Of a stretch of 61,715 bases of DNA, positions 19,887-29,567 are shown piece by piece. This stretch comes from Bacteroidota bacterium. GTDB lineage: Bacteria > Bacteroidota > Bacteroidia > Flavobacteriales > Crocinitomicaceae. The notes below the pieces were generated by a model that did no database searches, had not been told where the DNA came from, and saw only the letters and a list, made by a program, of their open reading frames with translations. The DNA is taken from positions 1 through 61,715 of the forward strand of contig JAKQEZ010000745.1 in assembly GCA_029558435.1 (NCBI GenBank), written 5' to 3'. The stretch's first letter is position 1; the number at the start of each line of letters is the position of its first letter. The translations under genes and the position numbers were made by a program.

Positions 19887-20939
19887 TTAATATTCAACAA
19901 TATAAGGATAATTTGGTTCAGCATAGATGTCTTTGTATAATTCATCTGCTGTTGGAAGTGGCGATTCTTCTGCAAATTTCACACTTTCATCCACTTCATT
20001 TTTTACCCAATTTTCAATCTCTTCAATTTCTTTGTCAGACAACCATTTATTGTCTTTAATTACATCCAAACAATGGGTGATAGGGTCTTTTTCTATCCAT
20101 TCATTAACCTCTTCTTTTGTACGGTATTTTTGAGGATCTGACATGGAGTGACCTTTATAACGATAAGTACGGATATCCAATAGAGTAGGACCACCACCTT
20201 TTCTTGCTCTTGTTGCTGCTTCTTCAATTGCATCGTGCACTGATTCTGGCTTCATACCATTCACCACAATAGAAGGCATTTCATAAGAAAGTGCCATTTT
20301 TGACAAGTCATGTACGTTTGTTGTACGTTGAACCGAAGTTCCCATTGCATAATTGTTGTTTTCGATGATAAAAATCACTGGTAGCTTCCAATTCATTGCC
20401 ATGTTAAACGTTTCATGCAAAATACCTTGTCTTGCTGCACCGTCACCCATTGAAACAAAAACAACATTTTCTGTTTTGTTATATTTTTCCGCAAAAGCAA
20501 CACCTGCACCCATACCAATTTGAGCACCCACAATTCCGTGACCACCCATGAAGTTTTTCTCTTTATCAAAAAAGTGCATTGAACCACCTTTTCCTTTAGA
20601 ACAACCAGTTGCTTTTCCATACAATTCGGCCATCAACACACGTGGGTCTGTTCCTAGCGCAATTGGATGTCCGTGATCACGATAGGCTGTCATGTGTTTA
20701 TCGCCCGGTTTACAAGCGCTTGCTGTTCCTGCAACTATTGCTTCTTGACCAATGTATAAGTGTAAGAATCCACCAAATTTTTGTTGAATGTACAGTTGAC
20801 CTGCTTTCTCTTCAAATTTTCGGATTAAAAGCATGTCTTTCCACCATTTGATATACGTTTCTTTCGAAAACTTAGATGTGTTTTCTACTTTACTTTTTTT
20901 TGTTGTAGATGTTGGTTTTGTGGAGGTTTTTGCCGCCAT
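19887..20939 (-). CDS. pdhA: pyruvate dehydrogenase E1 component, alpha subunit
   Basis: 350 residues from ATG 20939 (MAAKTSTK). An ATG three codons upstream (20948) is possible but gives no known N-terminus. The thiamine-diphosphate motif is complete: GDGAARQGILHETFNMA, then the second half IIENNNYAMGT. The phosphorylation-loop region YRYKGHSMSDPQKYR is also recognisable. The protein pairs with E1-beta, encoded elsewhere, to decarboxylate pyruvate. The first 25 residues are a Lys/Thr/Ser-rich extension of unknown role. It is the first gene of the pdhA-pdhC operon. Confidence 0.95.
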   Translation of the reverse strand: MAAKTSTKPTSTTKKSKVENTSKFSKETYIKWWKDMLLIRKFEEKAGQLYIQQKFGGFLHLYIGQEAIVAGTASACKPGDKHMTAYRDHGHPIALGTDPRVLMAELYGKATGCSKGKGGSMHFFDKEKNFMGGHGIVGAQIGMGAGVAFAEKYNKTENVVFVSMGDGAARQGILHETFNMAMNWKLPVIFIIENNNYAMGTSVQRTTNVHDLSKMALSYEMPSIVVNGMKPESVHDAIEEAATRARKGGGPTLLDIRTYRYKGHSMSDPQKYRTKEEVNEWIEKDPITHCLDVIKDNKWLSDKEIEEIENWVKNEVDESVKFAEESPLPTADELYKDIYAEPNYPYIVEY

Positions 20940-20964
20940 AATTTTCAAATTTTAATACAAGAAG

Positions 20965-20972
20965 CAAATATA
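20965..20972 (-). promoter_or_regulatory. candidate -7 element of pdhA-pdhC
   Basis: Reverse-strand TATATTTG ends 25 nt before the pdhA start. No -33 TTG at the usual distance. Upstream (20973-21053) is A/T-rich spacer. Confidence 0.4.
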
Positions 20973-21053
20973 TGTAAAAAAATACGATAGTTGAAAGAGA
21001 AATAAAATTAATTAAAGATTAAAAAAAACGATTTTTAAAAAACATTTGAATAT

Positions 21054-21081
21054 AAAAAAAGCCCCATTCAATTGGAGCTTT
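21054..21081 (-). terminator. terminator after the lipoprotein gene
   Basis: A hairpin formed by AAAGCCCCA and TTGGAGCTTT (one C-A mismatch) precedes a 7-nt T run on the reverse strand, 20 nt beyond the stop. Confidence 0.65.
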
Positions 21082-21101
21082 CGTTTTAAAATTCAATATT
21101 A

Positions 21102-21593
21102 TTAGTCAATGTGTTCAATATCCACATCATAAACCACTTGATAAGTATCTGGAACGGCGCGAATTAATACGTAATTTTCGGTTGTGCGCTCACTCGTACA
21201 TTTTCCACATTCTTTCACTTTGATAGTGTATTTAACAATGCCATTTGCATCGTCAATTTTTACATTTCTATCAAATTGTGCAAAGCAACTTGTTGTAACA
21301 GGGTAACACAAAATACTGTATTGACCGTAGTTGACAGATTGTTTTGTTTCTCCATTATCAAAACTGATTTTAAATCTGTTTGCATAATTGCTACTTCCCG
21401 TAATTAAATACTGTGATTGCGTCATAGAGCTTGTCATGTAGCCAGATTCAGGGTAAACAGCAACATCAGTTTTAATTTCACCAGAAGTTACGTTTTCACC
21501 TAAGCTTTTACATGCTTTTTTACATCCAGAAAATAGAGTAAATGCTACCACTAATAGTGTAAAAAGAAATGTTTTTGTAGCTGTATTTTTCAT
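21102..21593 (-). CDS. putative lipoprotein of unknown function
   Basis: 163 residues. The N-terminus is a lipoprotein signal: a hydrophobic stretch, then FSGC with C24 as the lipidation site, followed by KK. The mature part is beta-rich with two cysteine clusters (one in YSILCYPVTTSCF, one KECGKCTSERT) but no domain I recognise. It is probably in the outer-membrane inner leaflet. It is a single-gene unit with its own -7 candidate (TATCTTTG, 21627-21634) and terminator. It lies between pdhA and lptB without obvious functional link. Confidence 0.65.
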   Translation of the reverse strand: MKNTATKTFLFTLLVVAFTLFSGCKKACKSLGENVTSGEIKTDVAVYPESGYMTSSMTQSQYLITGSSNYANRFKISFDNGETKQSVNYGQYSILCYPVTTSCFAQFDRNVKIDDANGIVKYTIKVKECGKCTSERTTENYVLIRAVPDTYQVVYDVDIEHID

Positions 21594-21659
21594 AAATATG
21601 GGTTAAATTCAGTTATTATTTGATTTCAAAGATATAAAAAATCTTTAATGACGATAAAA

Positions 21660-22385
21660 TTATTTTTTTCTTAATTCAAATTTTTGTCCTAAGTACACTT
21701 TTCTAACTTGTTCATCTGCTGCTAATTCTTCGGCTGTGCCTTGTTTTAAAATAGCACCTTCAAACAATAAATAGGCTCTATCGGTAATGGATAAAGTTTC
21801 TTGCACATTGTGGTCGGTAATTAAAATACCGATGTTGCGCTGACGTAGTTCAGAAACGATACTTTGAATATCTTCAACGGCAATGGGGTCAACACCAGCA
21901 AATGGTTCGTCGAGCAATAAAAATTTTGGGTTGGTTGCCAAAGCACGTGCAATTTCGGTTCTTCGTTTTTCTCCTCCCGAAAGTCGATTCCCTAAATTTT
22001 TACGAACGTGATTTAAACTAAATTCAGAAAGAAGTTGCTCCAAGCGTTCTTCTCGCTGCACTTTGGTCATATCCGTCATTTCCAAAATAGCCATGATGTT
22101 ATCTTCCACACTCAGTTTTCTAAAAACAGAAATTTCTTGTGGCAAATATCCAATTCCTAATTGTGAACGTTTATACATCGGCATGTTGGTTATCTCCGTT
22201 CCGTCAATGTAAACCTTTCCTTCATCAGGGCTAACTAAGCCAACTATCATATAGAATGATGTTGTTTTACCTGCACCATTTGGGCCTAACAATCCAACGA
22301 TTTCACCTTGATTTACTTCAACTGATACACCTTTTACAACGTTTCTACCTTTGTAAACTTTTTTAATATTTTCGGTATATAACTT
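21660..22385 (-). CDS. lptB: LPS export ABC transporter ATP-binding protein LptB
   Basis: 241 residues from ATG 22385 ([10 protein letters not shown]). A longer in-frame start at 22415 would overlap the upstream gene by 17 nt and adds non-family residues. Motifs: Walker A GPNGAGKT (35-42), Q-loop [12 protein letters not shown], signature [12 protein letters not shown], Walker [12 protein letters not shown] and the H-loop ITDHNV. It drives LptFG to extract lipopolysaccharide from the inner membrane. It follows the DUF5686 gene by 13 nt, so both are probably one transcript, linking LPS transport and an outer-membrane protein. Confidence 0.92.
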   Translation of the reverse strand, partial: KLYTENIKKVYKGRNVVKGVSVEVNQGEIVGLLGPNGAGKTTSFYMIVGLVSPDEGKVYIDGTEITNMPMYKRSQLGIGYLPQEISVFRKLSVEDNIMAILEMTDMTKVQREERLEQLLSEFSLNHVRKNLGNRLSGGEKRRTEIARALATNPKFLLLDEPFAGVDPIAVEDIQSIVSELRQRNIGILITDHNVQETLSITDRAYLLFEGAILKQGTAEELAADEQVRKVYLGQKFELRKK

Positions 22386-22398
22386 CATTCTAATTTCA

Positions 22399-24858
22399 TT
22401 ATAAGAACATTTCAATTCTAGCTCTCACTCCAAAAGGAGAAGCGCCTGGAATTTGGTGTGTGACTCTATAAAATACGTCAATTCGAATCAAATTTAGAAT
22501 ATTTTCCAAACCTAACGATACTTCTAGGTAAGGAATCTTTCCAAATTGTTTGGTAAATGAAGGTAGGAGCATTTCTTTGGTGTGGCGCGGACTTATTGTG
22601 CCCCAAGTAGCACGTGCAGTGGTTACAAATCTCATTTTTAATTTATTAATCCATGGAATGTAGTCTAAAAACAAACCTCCCCAATGGTTTTCAATGTAAC
22701 CATCCACGTATTTGTCGGATATAAATTCAAAGAAATTTAATTTGTTAAAAGTGGATTTATTCAAATAAAAAGATTGATTTCCTTCGTGAACTTTTAAGAA
22801 TGGATAAGCTGTTGTGCCGTGAATATAGCCCAATCCAAATCCATAGCGAATGTAACCTATAACACCTGCCATTACTCGATGGTCATAAGTGAATTCGTAT
22901 TTTTGGTATTTATAATCGCTTTCAATAGCTCCTTTTATTCCTAAAATTGTTTGAAAGGACAATACGGGATATTTGGATTTTATTGCCACTCTGTCATAAA
23001 CACCTCCAATAAATTCTTCGTCTTTTGACCAACGTAAACGCATCGTAACTTCAAATGTTCTGATTTTATTGATGGTATCATACAAGCCATTTGTTTCGTT
23101 AAAACGCACATAGTTGGCCTTGCCCAATGCTTTGTATTCTTTGAGTTCAACGCCAGAAAACAAGATAAAATCTTTGTGAATGTCTTTTTCAAAGTTGATG
23201 CCTGTTTTTTGAACAAAAGTTAATTTATCCAACGGTCCAGTTCTAAACAATGTTCCAAAGGTTGAACCAACTTGCGATGCTTTTGGAGAAGCACCAATTT
23301 GTTCGATGTCGTATTCATAAAATAAGCTCAATAAACCTCGTTTTTTCTTGGAAGTATTAAAACGCACACTCCCCCCATATTTGAATTTTTTATCGCCAAA
23401 ACCGTAATACAATTTACCGCCCAATTCAACAACTTTTGAAAAATTATTAGAGGTGCGAATGGCAAAACCAGTTCTAAATTTTTCTACTGGATTAAAACTA
23501 ATCAATTTGTAGAGATGACCAAATTCAAACCACCCATAAGGATAATATCCTGTTGGCAATAGGCGAGTGATGCCTTGTAAATTTTTATAAAACGGCAACG
23601 TATTTAATGAATCCAACATTTCTGTAATTCCTTCTTGTGATGACGTGAGTGGAACATGGCGATGGGCAACCCAATAGGCTTCGTCTCTCAATTTTGCGCT
23701 ATCTGCCATTTCAACCGTACTATTACTGTTGTAAAACTTATCAGGGTGAGGCTTGTTGATGACGAATTTCTTTCTGGATGAATACTTGCGTACAAAAACA
23801 CCATACAAAGCAGATTTTTGCGTTACGTTGATGTTTGCAAACATGGTTTCATCGGTCAACATCCACACTTCTTTCTCCACCATGTCAAAATTTTGCTCAA
23901 AATAAAAATCTTGAATGTAGTTGATGTTGGCATCTGCTGCAATTGTTCCTTTGATAGATTTTATGGCATAGGTGGTATCGTGCACCCACATTTCACCTTC
24001 AAACGTTAAATCGCCAGTTCGTTTTGGACGAAAACTCATTTTATAACACCATTGATTGTCGATAAAAGATGAATCGGTGATTAAAAATTGGTAATAATTT
24101 CTAGCAATGTTGGAAATTGGACTGATAAAACTTCGGTTAACGATAGTGATATTGTTGTCATAAACATTGATGTCCATGTACATTTCGCCCAAATATTGAT
24201 CAAATTGAAGGTTTTTGACTCCAGAAACTTTGGTAGCCTTTAAAACTTCTCTTTTTCGGACAGGATTGGTAGTGTAGTAATAATCGGATAATCCTTCGGT
24301 TAAAATTACAGGCAAATATTTTTTTCCATTATCGGCAGAATCAAGGTAATTGAGAATTAAATCCATCTTTTTTACGATGCCTCGGTCTTTAAATTTATCG
24401 CCAATATTGTTCAAATCAACCTGCATTTTGTTGTACAATTCGTATTCATACGCTTTCAACTTAGCACGGTCGTTAATGGGTTTGTTTTTTACTATTTTTT
24501 TGTGTAGTGTAACCGATGGTAATTCATCTGGAGGTAGAATCGTAACATCTTGAATTTCTGCAACAGCAACGGTTAAAACAATCTCAAAGAGCTGTTCTTT
24601 ATCACGTTTAATTTTATAGGTTTGTGGAATGTATCCTGGCAGTGAAAACCGAACAGAATCGGTGGCGTAATAGGATTTTAATTCATAATGCCCAACAGAA
24701 TCGGTAATGGTTCCAATTTTAGAATCAACAAATTGAACTTTTACAAAGGGTAAGGTTTCACCTGTAGTTCCGTCAATTACAGTTCCTTTCACAATGGTCT
24801 CTTGCGAATAGAGCGCCAGTGGTAAAAGAAAAGTTAATATCAGGAATAATTTAGTCAT
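22399..24858 (-). CDS. DUF5686 outer-membrane protein with carboxypeptidase-regulatory domain
   Basis: 819 residues. A signal peptide (about 1-19) is followed by a CarboxypepD-reg-like beta-sandwich ([20 protein letters not shown], up to about residue 100). The rest is the DUF5686 region, whose second half has regularly spaced amphipathic aromatic beta-strands ending in [11 protein letters not shown], typical of an outer-membrane barrel with a C-terminal Phe/Leu. The N-terminal domain organisation recalls SusC-type proteins but the TonB box and plug are missing. Function unknown. Its position directly before lptB may suggest a role in envelope biogenesis, but this is inference. Confidence 0.8.
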   Translation of the reverse strand: MTKLFLILTFLLPLALYSQETIVKGTVIDGTTGETLPFVKVQFVDSKIGTITDSVGHYELKSYYATDSVRFSLPGYIPQTYKIKRDKEQLFEIVLTVAVAEIQDVTILPPDELPSVTLHKKIVKNKPINDRAKLKAYEYELYNKMQVDLNNIGDKFKDRGIVKKMDLILNYLDSADNGKKYLPVILTEGLSDYYYTTNPVRKREVLKATKVSGVKNLQFDQYLGEMYMDINVYDNNITIVNRSFISPISNIARNYYQFLITDSSFIDNQWCYKMSFRPKRTGDLTFEGEMWVHDTTYAIKSIKGTIAADANINYIQDFYFEQNFDMVEKEVWMLTDETMFANINVTQKSALYGVFVRKYSSRKKFVINKPHPDKFYNSNSTVEMADSAKLRDEAYWVAHRHVPLTSSQEGITEMLDSLNTLPFYKNLQGITRLLPTGYYPYGWFEFGHLYKLISFNPVEKFRTGFAIRTSNNFSKVVELGGKLYYGFGDKKFKYGGSVRFNTSKKKRGLLSLFYEYDIEQIGASPKASQVGSTFGTLFRTGPLDKLTFVQKTGINFEKDIHKDFILFSGVELKEYKALGKANYVRFNETNGLYDTINKIRTFEVTMRLRWSKDEEFIGGVYDRVAIKSKYPVLSFQTILGIKGAIESDYKYQKYEFTYDHRVMAGVIGYIRYGFGLGYIHGTTAYPFLKVHEGNQSFYLNKSTFNKLNFFEFISDKYVDGYIENHWGGLFLDYIPWINKLKMRFVTTARATWGTISPRHTKEMLLPSFTKQFGKIPYLEVSLGLENILNLIRIDVFYRVTHQIPGASPFGVRARIEMFL

Positions 24859-24936
24859 TAATTTGTTTTATATAAAGTAGTTTCAAAAAATTGTTTGCCT
24901 GAGTTCAAAAAAACGAATATTCATACCTTTAAACGA

Positions 24937-25722
24937 TTAAAGAGTTTTGTTTTTTCTTCGCTCAACGCGTTTTGAAGCAAATATTCCTATTTCATACAAA
25001 ATGGTAATAGGAATAGCCACAATGATTTGGCTAATTACATCTGGAGGAGTTATCACAGCAGAAAGAATAAGCACGACAATTATCGCATGTTTTCTGTATT
25101 TTTTTAAAAAATCGCTGGAAATAACACCTAAACTAGTCATTAAATAAGAAACAACAGGTAATAGAAAAAACAAACCAGTATAAAATGTGGTTGATAAAAT
25201 CATCCCCATATAGGAATCGATTGTAAAATTATTTTGAATATCGGAAGATATTTGATAACTTCCAAAAAACTGAATGGCTAATGGCGTAATAATAAAGTAG
25301 CCGAATAAAATTCCGAGAATGAACAAAAGGGAAATATAAAATATCAAGCCACTTGATGCTTTTCGTTCTTTTTCTTTTAAGCCTGGCTTGATAAACATCC
25401 ACAATTGATAAAAAATAAACGGTGAGGCAATAACAACTCCTCCCAAGATACTGGTTAACATTGCGTAGGAAAATTGACCCGAAACATTCATGCTTTGGAT
25501 AATCACAGGAGCAGATTCAGTACATACACCAAACCATTCACACATAAGGCGAAAGGAAATGAAGTTATTGTCCAACATTACAAGGAAAATATTGTCCATT
25601 ATCCAAGTTTGTTGCCAAAATAATAGTATAGAACATATCAATACAGCAATAGCTGCTCTCACTAATCTCCATCGTAATTCCTCCAAATGTTGAAGGAAGG
25701 GCATGTTTTTTTCTTCACTCAT
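24937..25722 (-). CDS. tatC: Sec-independent protein translocase subunit TatC
   Basis: 261 residues. The family opening PFLQHLEELRWRLVRA contains the conserved Glu contact site for the twin-arginine signal; six hydrophobic helices follow, with FIKPGLKEKERKAS between them and NPPD-like ITPPDVISQ near the end. It exports folded proteins across the inner membrane. A -7 candidate ends 7 nt before the start. No tatA gene lies beside it. The C-terminal tail is Lys/Arg-rich. Confidence 0.93.
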   Translation of the reverse strand: MSEEKNMPFLQHLEELRWRLVRAAIAVLICSILLFWQQTWIMDNIFLVMLDNNFISFRLMCEWFGVCTESAPVIIQSMNVSGQFSYAMLTSILGGVVIASPFIFYQLWMFIKPGLKEKERKASSGLIFYISLLFILGILFGYFIITPLAIQFFGSYQISSDIQNNFTIDSYMGMILSTTFYTGLFFLLPVVSYLMTSLGVISSDFLKKYRKHAIIVVLILSAVITPPDVISQIIVAIPITILYEIGIFASKRVERRKNKTL

Positions 25723-25729
25723 TTGGATA

Positions 25730-25737
25730 CAAAATTA
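25730..25737 (-). promoter_or_regulatory. candidate -7 element of tatC
   Basis: Reverse-strand TAATTTTG ends 7 nt before the tatC ATG, a near-leaderless layout. No -33 motif at 19-21 nt. Confidence 0.35.
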
Positions 25738-25792
25738 AAAAACTAGTTAACAAGTGGGTATTTATTTTAAAATAAAGTTCTTTTTACTGTAC

Positions 25793-25824
25793 AAAAAAAG
25801 CCATCTAATTTAGATGGCTTTTTT
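25793..25824 (-). terminator. terminator of the DUF3078 gene (bidirectional form)
   Basis: A perfect stem AGCCATCTA / TAGATGGCT with a 3-nt loop is flanked by A and T runs on both sides. It lies 16 nt beyond the DUF3078 stop and upstream of the tatC promoter. Confidence 0.85.
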
Positions 25825-25839
25825 ACAATCATTAAAAGA

Positions 25840-26787
25840 TTATTTAAAATTTTGAAGCGAGTAGGAGAGTCCTAAACCAAGTACTGATTTGAATTGCGTA
25901 CGAGGTCCGAATCCACCTTTCGAATCACGAATTTTGATGTCATCGTCATAAAGCAAGGTCCAGTTTATCGAAGCTGACAACCAAGAGTTAACTTTAAATG
26001 TCCACAAGACATCCAAGTTAACATCTATGTTTTGTGGTTTAACTGCGTAGTTGGAGAACAATTCTAATTTTGATTTAAAATTGATGTTTTTTACAATTTC
26101 TTTGACATAAGTCAAACGGAAATAAGCACCAATCTCCCCTCTAAAACGTTTTCCAGAAGAAACCACGTCACCTTGTGCGTTGAATTGAGCATCTTTCACC
26201 CCGAAAGCACCAGCATTTGCTAATGAATCATCCATTACAAATGTCATTTTGGTGGCTATTGGGGAAAGAAATGCCGAAAGATCTTTGTTGGGCGTAAAGT
26301 CAATACCCAATGCAAAGTTGGCATAACCTGGTGCCATGAAACGAGAAACATACACTGAATCATTTGGATAATTGAAACCATCCATGAATTGTGTTTTAAA
26401 TCCTCCAATTAATGATAAATACCACGATTTATGCAATTGGTAACCTGCCTTTGTGGCGAAATCAATTTTATCATCTGTTTTTTGCAAACCTTGTTTTTTT
26501 CCAGCTTTATCTAAATACAACATCCCACCAAGTGCCAAATCCAAACTATTGTTCCATTGCCATTTGTTTTTCTTGTAATCAGCAGATGCAGAAATAAAAC
26601 CAATTAATGACAAGTTGTTTCTACCTCCCGCACTCCAGTTTACAAATGATGATTGGGTTCCATTAACACCAAACAACAATTTTAATTTCCAAGGACTTTC
26701 AGGTTTTGGTGCTTTTGTTGAATCTTGAGCAAAAGTAGTCAAGCTACAAAGAATAGCTGTAACAGCAAATAATACGTATTTTTTCAT
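25840..26787 (-). CDS. DUF3078 outer-membrane protein
   Basis: 315 residues with a signal peptide (1-20, ending TTFAQ). The family pattern is clear: WKLKLLFGVNGTQSSFVNWS, AGGRNNLSLIGFISASADY, WQWNNSLDLALGG and closing LGLGLSYSLQNFK. Alternating hydrophobic strands and the terminal aromatic Phe-Lys suggest an outer-membrane beta-barrel of about 12 strands. The function of DUF3078 is unknown. It is a single-gene unit between the yceI terminator and its own terminator. Confidence 0.85.
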   Translation of the reverse strand: MKKYVLFAVTAILCSLTTFAQDSTKAPKPESPWKLKLLFGVNGTQSSFVNWSAGGRNNLSLIGFISASADYKKNKWQWNNSLDLALGGMLYLDKAGKKQGLQKTDDKIDFATKAGYQLHKSWYLSLIGGFKTQFMDGFNYPNDSVYVSRFMAPGYANFALGIDFTPNKDLSAFLSPIATKMTFVMDDSLANAGAFGVKDAQFNAQGDVVSSGKRFRGEIGAYFRLTYVKEIVKNINFKSKLELFSNYAVKPQNIDVNLDVLWTFKVNSWLSASINWTLLYDDDIKIRDSKGGFGPRTQFKSVLGLGLSYSLQNFK

Positions 26788-26840
26788 TCTATTTTATTAA
26801 AAAACGATACAAATTTCGTTAATTTTCATTGTAAACCAAA

Positions 26841-26874
26841 AAAAAATGGATGAAAAGCAAAATTTCCATCCATT
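26841..26874 (-). terminator. terminator of the yceI-like gene
   Basis: Arms AATGGATGAAA (26845-26855) and TTTCCATCCATT (26863-26874) pair, followed on the reverse strand by a T run. It lies 24 nt past the stop. Confidence 0.8.
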
Positions 26875-26898
26875 CTAATAATCAATAATTAGTTAATA

Positions 26899-27429
26899 TT
26901 ACATCTTAACCAATTGAATTTCTGCATTTAAGCGCACTTCTTCTGAGAGCATTACACCTCCTGTTTCCATTACTGCGTTGTAGGTCAAACCATAATCTGT
27001 ACGGTTGATTTTTCCACTCAATGTTAAACCAGCTTTTGTATTTCCGTATGGATCTTTGGTTATACCACCCAATTCCATGTTTAATTTTGCTTCTTTAGTT
27101 ACATCTTTAATCGTAAATTCACCTAAAATTGTAAACGTTTCATCGTCAATTTTTTCCACTTTTTTACTTTTAAAAGTTAAAGCAGGGTATTTTTCCATAT
27201 CAAAGAAATCAGCATTTTTTAAATGTCCGTCACGTTGTTCGTTGTTGGTTGAAAGACTTGCAATTGGAGCAGAAAATTCAAATTGTGCAGTAGAAAAATC
27301 ATTTTCATCTGTTAGTGCCCCTCCTTGAAATTCTCCAAAATAACCTGTTACATTGGAAATCATTAAATGTTTCACTTTGAAAGAAACTTCGCTATGTGTT
27401 GGATCAATTGTCCATTTTGTAGTTGCCAT
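26899..27429 (-). CDS. YceI family lipid-binding protein
   Basis: 176 residues. The family signature opens the protein (WTIDPTHSEVSFKVKHLMIS), with a lipocalin-like set of beta strands and a closing EEVRLNAEIQLVKM. YceI proteins bind polyisoprenoids or other amphiphiles. It has no signal peptide, so it is probably cytosolic, unlike E. coli YceI. A -7 candidate TAATTTTG (27456-27463) lies 26 nt upstream. Divergent from recF. Substrate unknown. Confidence 0.85.
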   Translation of the reverse strand: MATTKWTIDPTHSEVSFKVKHLMISNVTGYFGEFQGGALTDENDFSTAQFEFSAPIASLSTNNEQRDGHLKNADFFDMEKYPALTFKSKKVEKIDDETFTILGEFTIKDVTKEAKLNMELGGITKDPYGNTKAGLTLSGKINRTDYGLTYNAVMETGGVMLSEEVRLNAEIQLVKM

Positions 27430-27562
27430 ATTATTCTGTTTTTAAAATTATACTGCAAAATTACATCCTTGTTACCACCTGTAAATTGACCTATGATAAG
27501 AAATGAATTGGGTGTTAAAAATTTTAATTCATCGCTTTTAAAAATCATCACACTAGTTTTAC

Positions 27563-27570
27563 TATTTTTG
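27563..27570 (+). promoter_or_regulatory. -7 element next to the recF start
   Basis: TATTTTTG followed by five T and the recF ATG, another start with a gap of only 5 nt. No -33 TTG at the standard distance. Confidence 0.4.
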
Positions 27571-27575
27571 TTTTT

Positions 27576-28709
27576 ATGCATCTCAAATCACTTCAAATTA
27601 TCAATTTTAAAAATTACGAGGAAGCTTATCTTGAGTTAAATCCTGGTATTAATTGCTTTATTGGAATGAATGGAGCCGGTAAAACCAATATTTTGGATGC
27701 CGTGCACTATTTGAGTATGTGTAAATCGTATTTAAACACCATTGACCGTCAAAACATTCGATTTGACCAACAGTTTTTTTCCATCATAGGAGGATTTGAA
27801 ACGGATGAAAAGAATTACGAAATTCACTGTGCATTAAAAGTTGGTGCAAAAAAAGTTTTTAAAAAAAATAAAAAAGAATACGAGAAATTGGCCGAACACA
27901 TTGGACTTTTTCCTACCGTTATCATTTCTCCCTACGATAAAGATTTAATTTCGGAAGGAAGTGAATTGCGCAGAAAATGGATGGATGGCATCATTTCGCA
28001 GTCCGATAAAGGCTACTTGAACGATATTCAAAAATACGCCAAGATTTTAGTGCAACGCAACGCCTTGTTGAAACACATGTATGAAAATGGATTTTTTGAA
28101 CGTGAATCAATGGAGGTGTGGAACGAACAATTAGTTGCTGTTGGAAAGCGTATTTTTCAAAAACGCACCGATTTTCTCAATGATTTTATTCCTGTTTTTC
28201 AGCAACATTACAACAGTATTGGCAATGAAAATGAATTGGTAGCATTGGAATACCGTTCGCAATTGCACGAAGATTCTTTTGAAAATTTACTTAAAAACAG
28301 CGAACGAAAAGATGCTTTATCGCATTACACCAATGTAGGCACGCACAAAGACGATTTGAATTTTTTGATTAAAGGACATCCGGTTAAGAAATTTGGTTCG
28401 CAAGGCCAACAAAAATCGTTTGTTATTGCGCTTCGCTTGGCGCAATACGATTGGTTGAAACGCAATTTGCAACTAAAACCCATTTTGTTGCTCGATGATG
28501 TGTTTGATAAATTGGACAGAAACCGAGTGCAACGCTTGATGGATTTAGTTTCATCCGATTTTTTTGGTCAGGTATTAGTAACCGACACCGATGAAGAAAG
28601 AATCCGACAAACGTTTGAGAGCAATCAACTCAACGGAAATGTCTATAAAATAGAACAGGGAAATGTGATTCCTTTGCCTCAACTACAAGTTAAATATCAG
28701 AACGTATGA
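27576..28709 (+). CDS. recF: DNA replication and repair protein RecF
   Basis: 377 residues, usual length. Walker A GMNGAGKT (30-37), the ABC signature region FGSQGQQKSF and Walker B LLLDDVFDKLD are present. RecF acts with RecO and RecR to load RecA at single-strand gaps and stalled forks. It overlaps the next gene by 4 nt (ATGA), so recF and the DciA-like gene form one operon. Upstream is divergent yceI. Confidence 0.95.
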   Translation: MHLKSLQIINFKNYEEAYLELNPGINCFIGMNGAGKTNILDAVHYLSMCKSYLNTIDRQNIRFDQQFFSIIGGFETDEKNYEIHCALKVGAKKVFKKNKKEYEKLAEHIGLFPTVIISPYDKDLISEGSELRRKWMDGIISQSDKGYLNDIQKYAKILVQRNALLKHMYENGFFERESMEVWNEQLVAVGKRIFQKRTDFLNDFIPVFQQHYNSIGNENELVALEYRSQLHEDSFENLLKNSERKDALSHYTNVGTHKDDLNFLIKGHPVKKFGSQGQQKSFVIALRLAQYDWLKRNLQLKPILLLDDVFDKLDRNRVQRLMDLVSSDFFGQVLVTDTDEERIRQTFESNQLNGNVYKIEQGNVIPLPQLQVKYQNV

Positions 28710-29008
28710 CAATGGACAAAAGAGATGCTGAAAATACGCCGCTAAAGGATTTGATTGATCGCTTTTTGAAATCGTATCGTTTGGATAAAAAGATGAAAGA
28801 AATGGAGGTCATCAACGGCTGGAAAGAAATGATGGGCGTTGCTGTTGCCAACCGAACAGAGAGGTTGTATATCAAAAACAAGGTGTTGCATATTAAACTC
28901 AATTCTGCTGTAATGCGAGAAGAATTAGCCAATGGCAAACAAATCATTTTATTGCGCGTAAATGAATTTGCAGGTTTTGAAATAATAAATGATATTTGGT
29001 TTGAGTAA
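28706..29008 (+). CDS. DUF721 / DciA-like replication protein
   Basis: 100 residues. The conserved DUF721 region is recognised in NGWKEMMGVAVANRTERLYI and then LHIKLNSAVMREELANGK. In bacteria lacking DnaC or DnaI, DciA loads the replicative helicase. Its pairing with recF by an ATGA overlap is common in Bacteroidota and fits a replication role. A second ATG at 28712 is possible. It is shorter than proteobacterial DciA and lacks that protein's disordered C-terminus. The stop is directly adjacent to the stop of the convergent DUF4199 gene. Confidence 0.8.
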   Translation: MTMDKRDAENTPLKDLIDRFLKSYRLDKKMKEMEVINGWKEMMGVAVANRTERLYIKNKVLHIKLNSAVMREELANGKQIILLRVNEFAGFEIINDIWFE

Positions 29009-29563
29009 CTACCTAAAAAGAACTTTCCTAAAAATGATGGCTACAATAACGCTATAAAAAGTTGAAAGCATCAACATCGATAAAATACCATAAGTCATAA
29101 TAAAACCACCGGAAAACAACATTTGAGGAGTTTTTCTAAATTCTTGTAAAATTTCCTCTCTCGACATGATTTCCAAATCCTTGTTATTGGCTTTGATCTT
29201 CTTTAGTTCAACAGGGTTGTCAATTACAGATTGGAAATAAGCTTCGCGCTCAGCCACCATTTTTCGGTTGTAATCGGGATCAATTTTCTCGTAATAAAAA
29301 TAAAGAAAAGCGCTGATAATCATAGAATAAACAACCCCAGCCGACATTCCATTTTTTATATCCGTCAAAATATTATCATCTTCAACGCCTTTTCTTTTTT
29401 GCAAATACAAACCAATTGCAACAGCTGCTAACAACAATAACATATTGGTCATTACAAACAAGGCCGTATTGCTAGGTACGTTCCAACCAACTCCAAAACT
29501 CAACATTTTGAAACCAATCCAAACAAGTGCACAAATAATGGCTGTTTTAAATGTTACTTTCAT
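29009..29563 (-). CDS. DUF4199 membrane protein
   Basis: 184 residues with four hydrophobic helices (about 5-25, 34-53, 73-92 and 155-178). The long cytosolic or periplasmic segment between helices three and four has YFQSVIDNPVELKKIKANNK, characteristic of DUF4199. Function unknown. It starts 4 nt after the rho stop codon, so it is probably carried on the rho transcript; the two reverse genes may share regulation. It converges tail to tail with the DciA-like gene. Confidence 0.8.
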   Translation of the reverse strand: MKVTFKTAIICALVWIGFKMLSFGVGWNVPSNTALFVMTNMLLLLAAVAIGLYLQKRKGVEDDNILTDIKNGMSAGVVYSMIISAFLYFYYEKIDPDYNRKMVAEREAYFQSVIDNPVELKKIKANNKDLEIMSREEILQEFRKTPQMLFSGGFIMTYGILSMLMLSTFYSVIVAIIFRKVLFR

Positions 29564-29567
29564 GGTT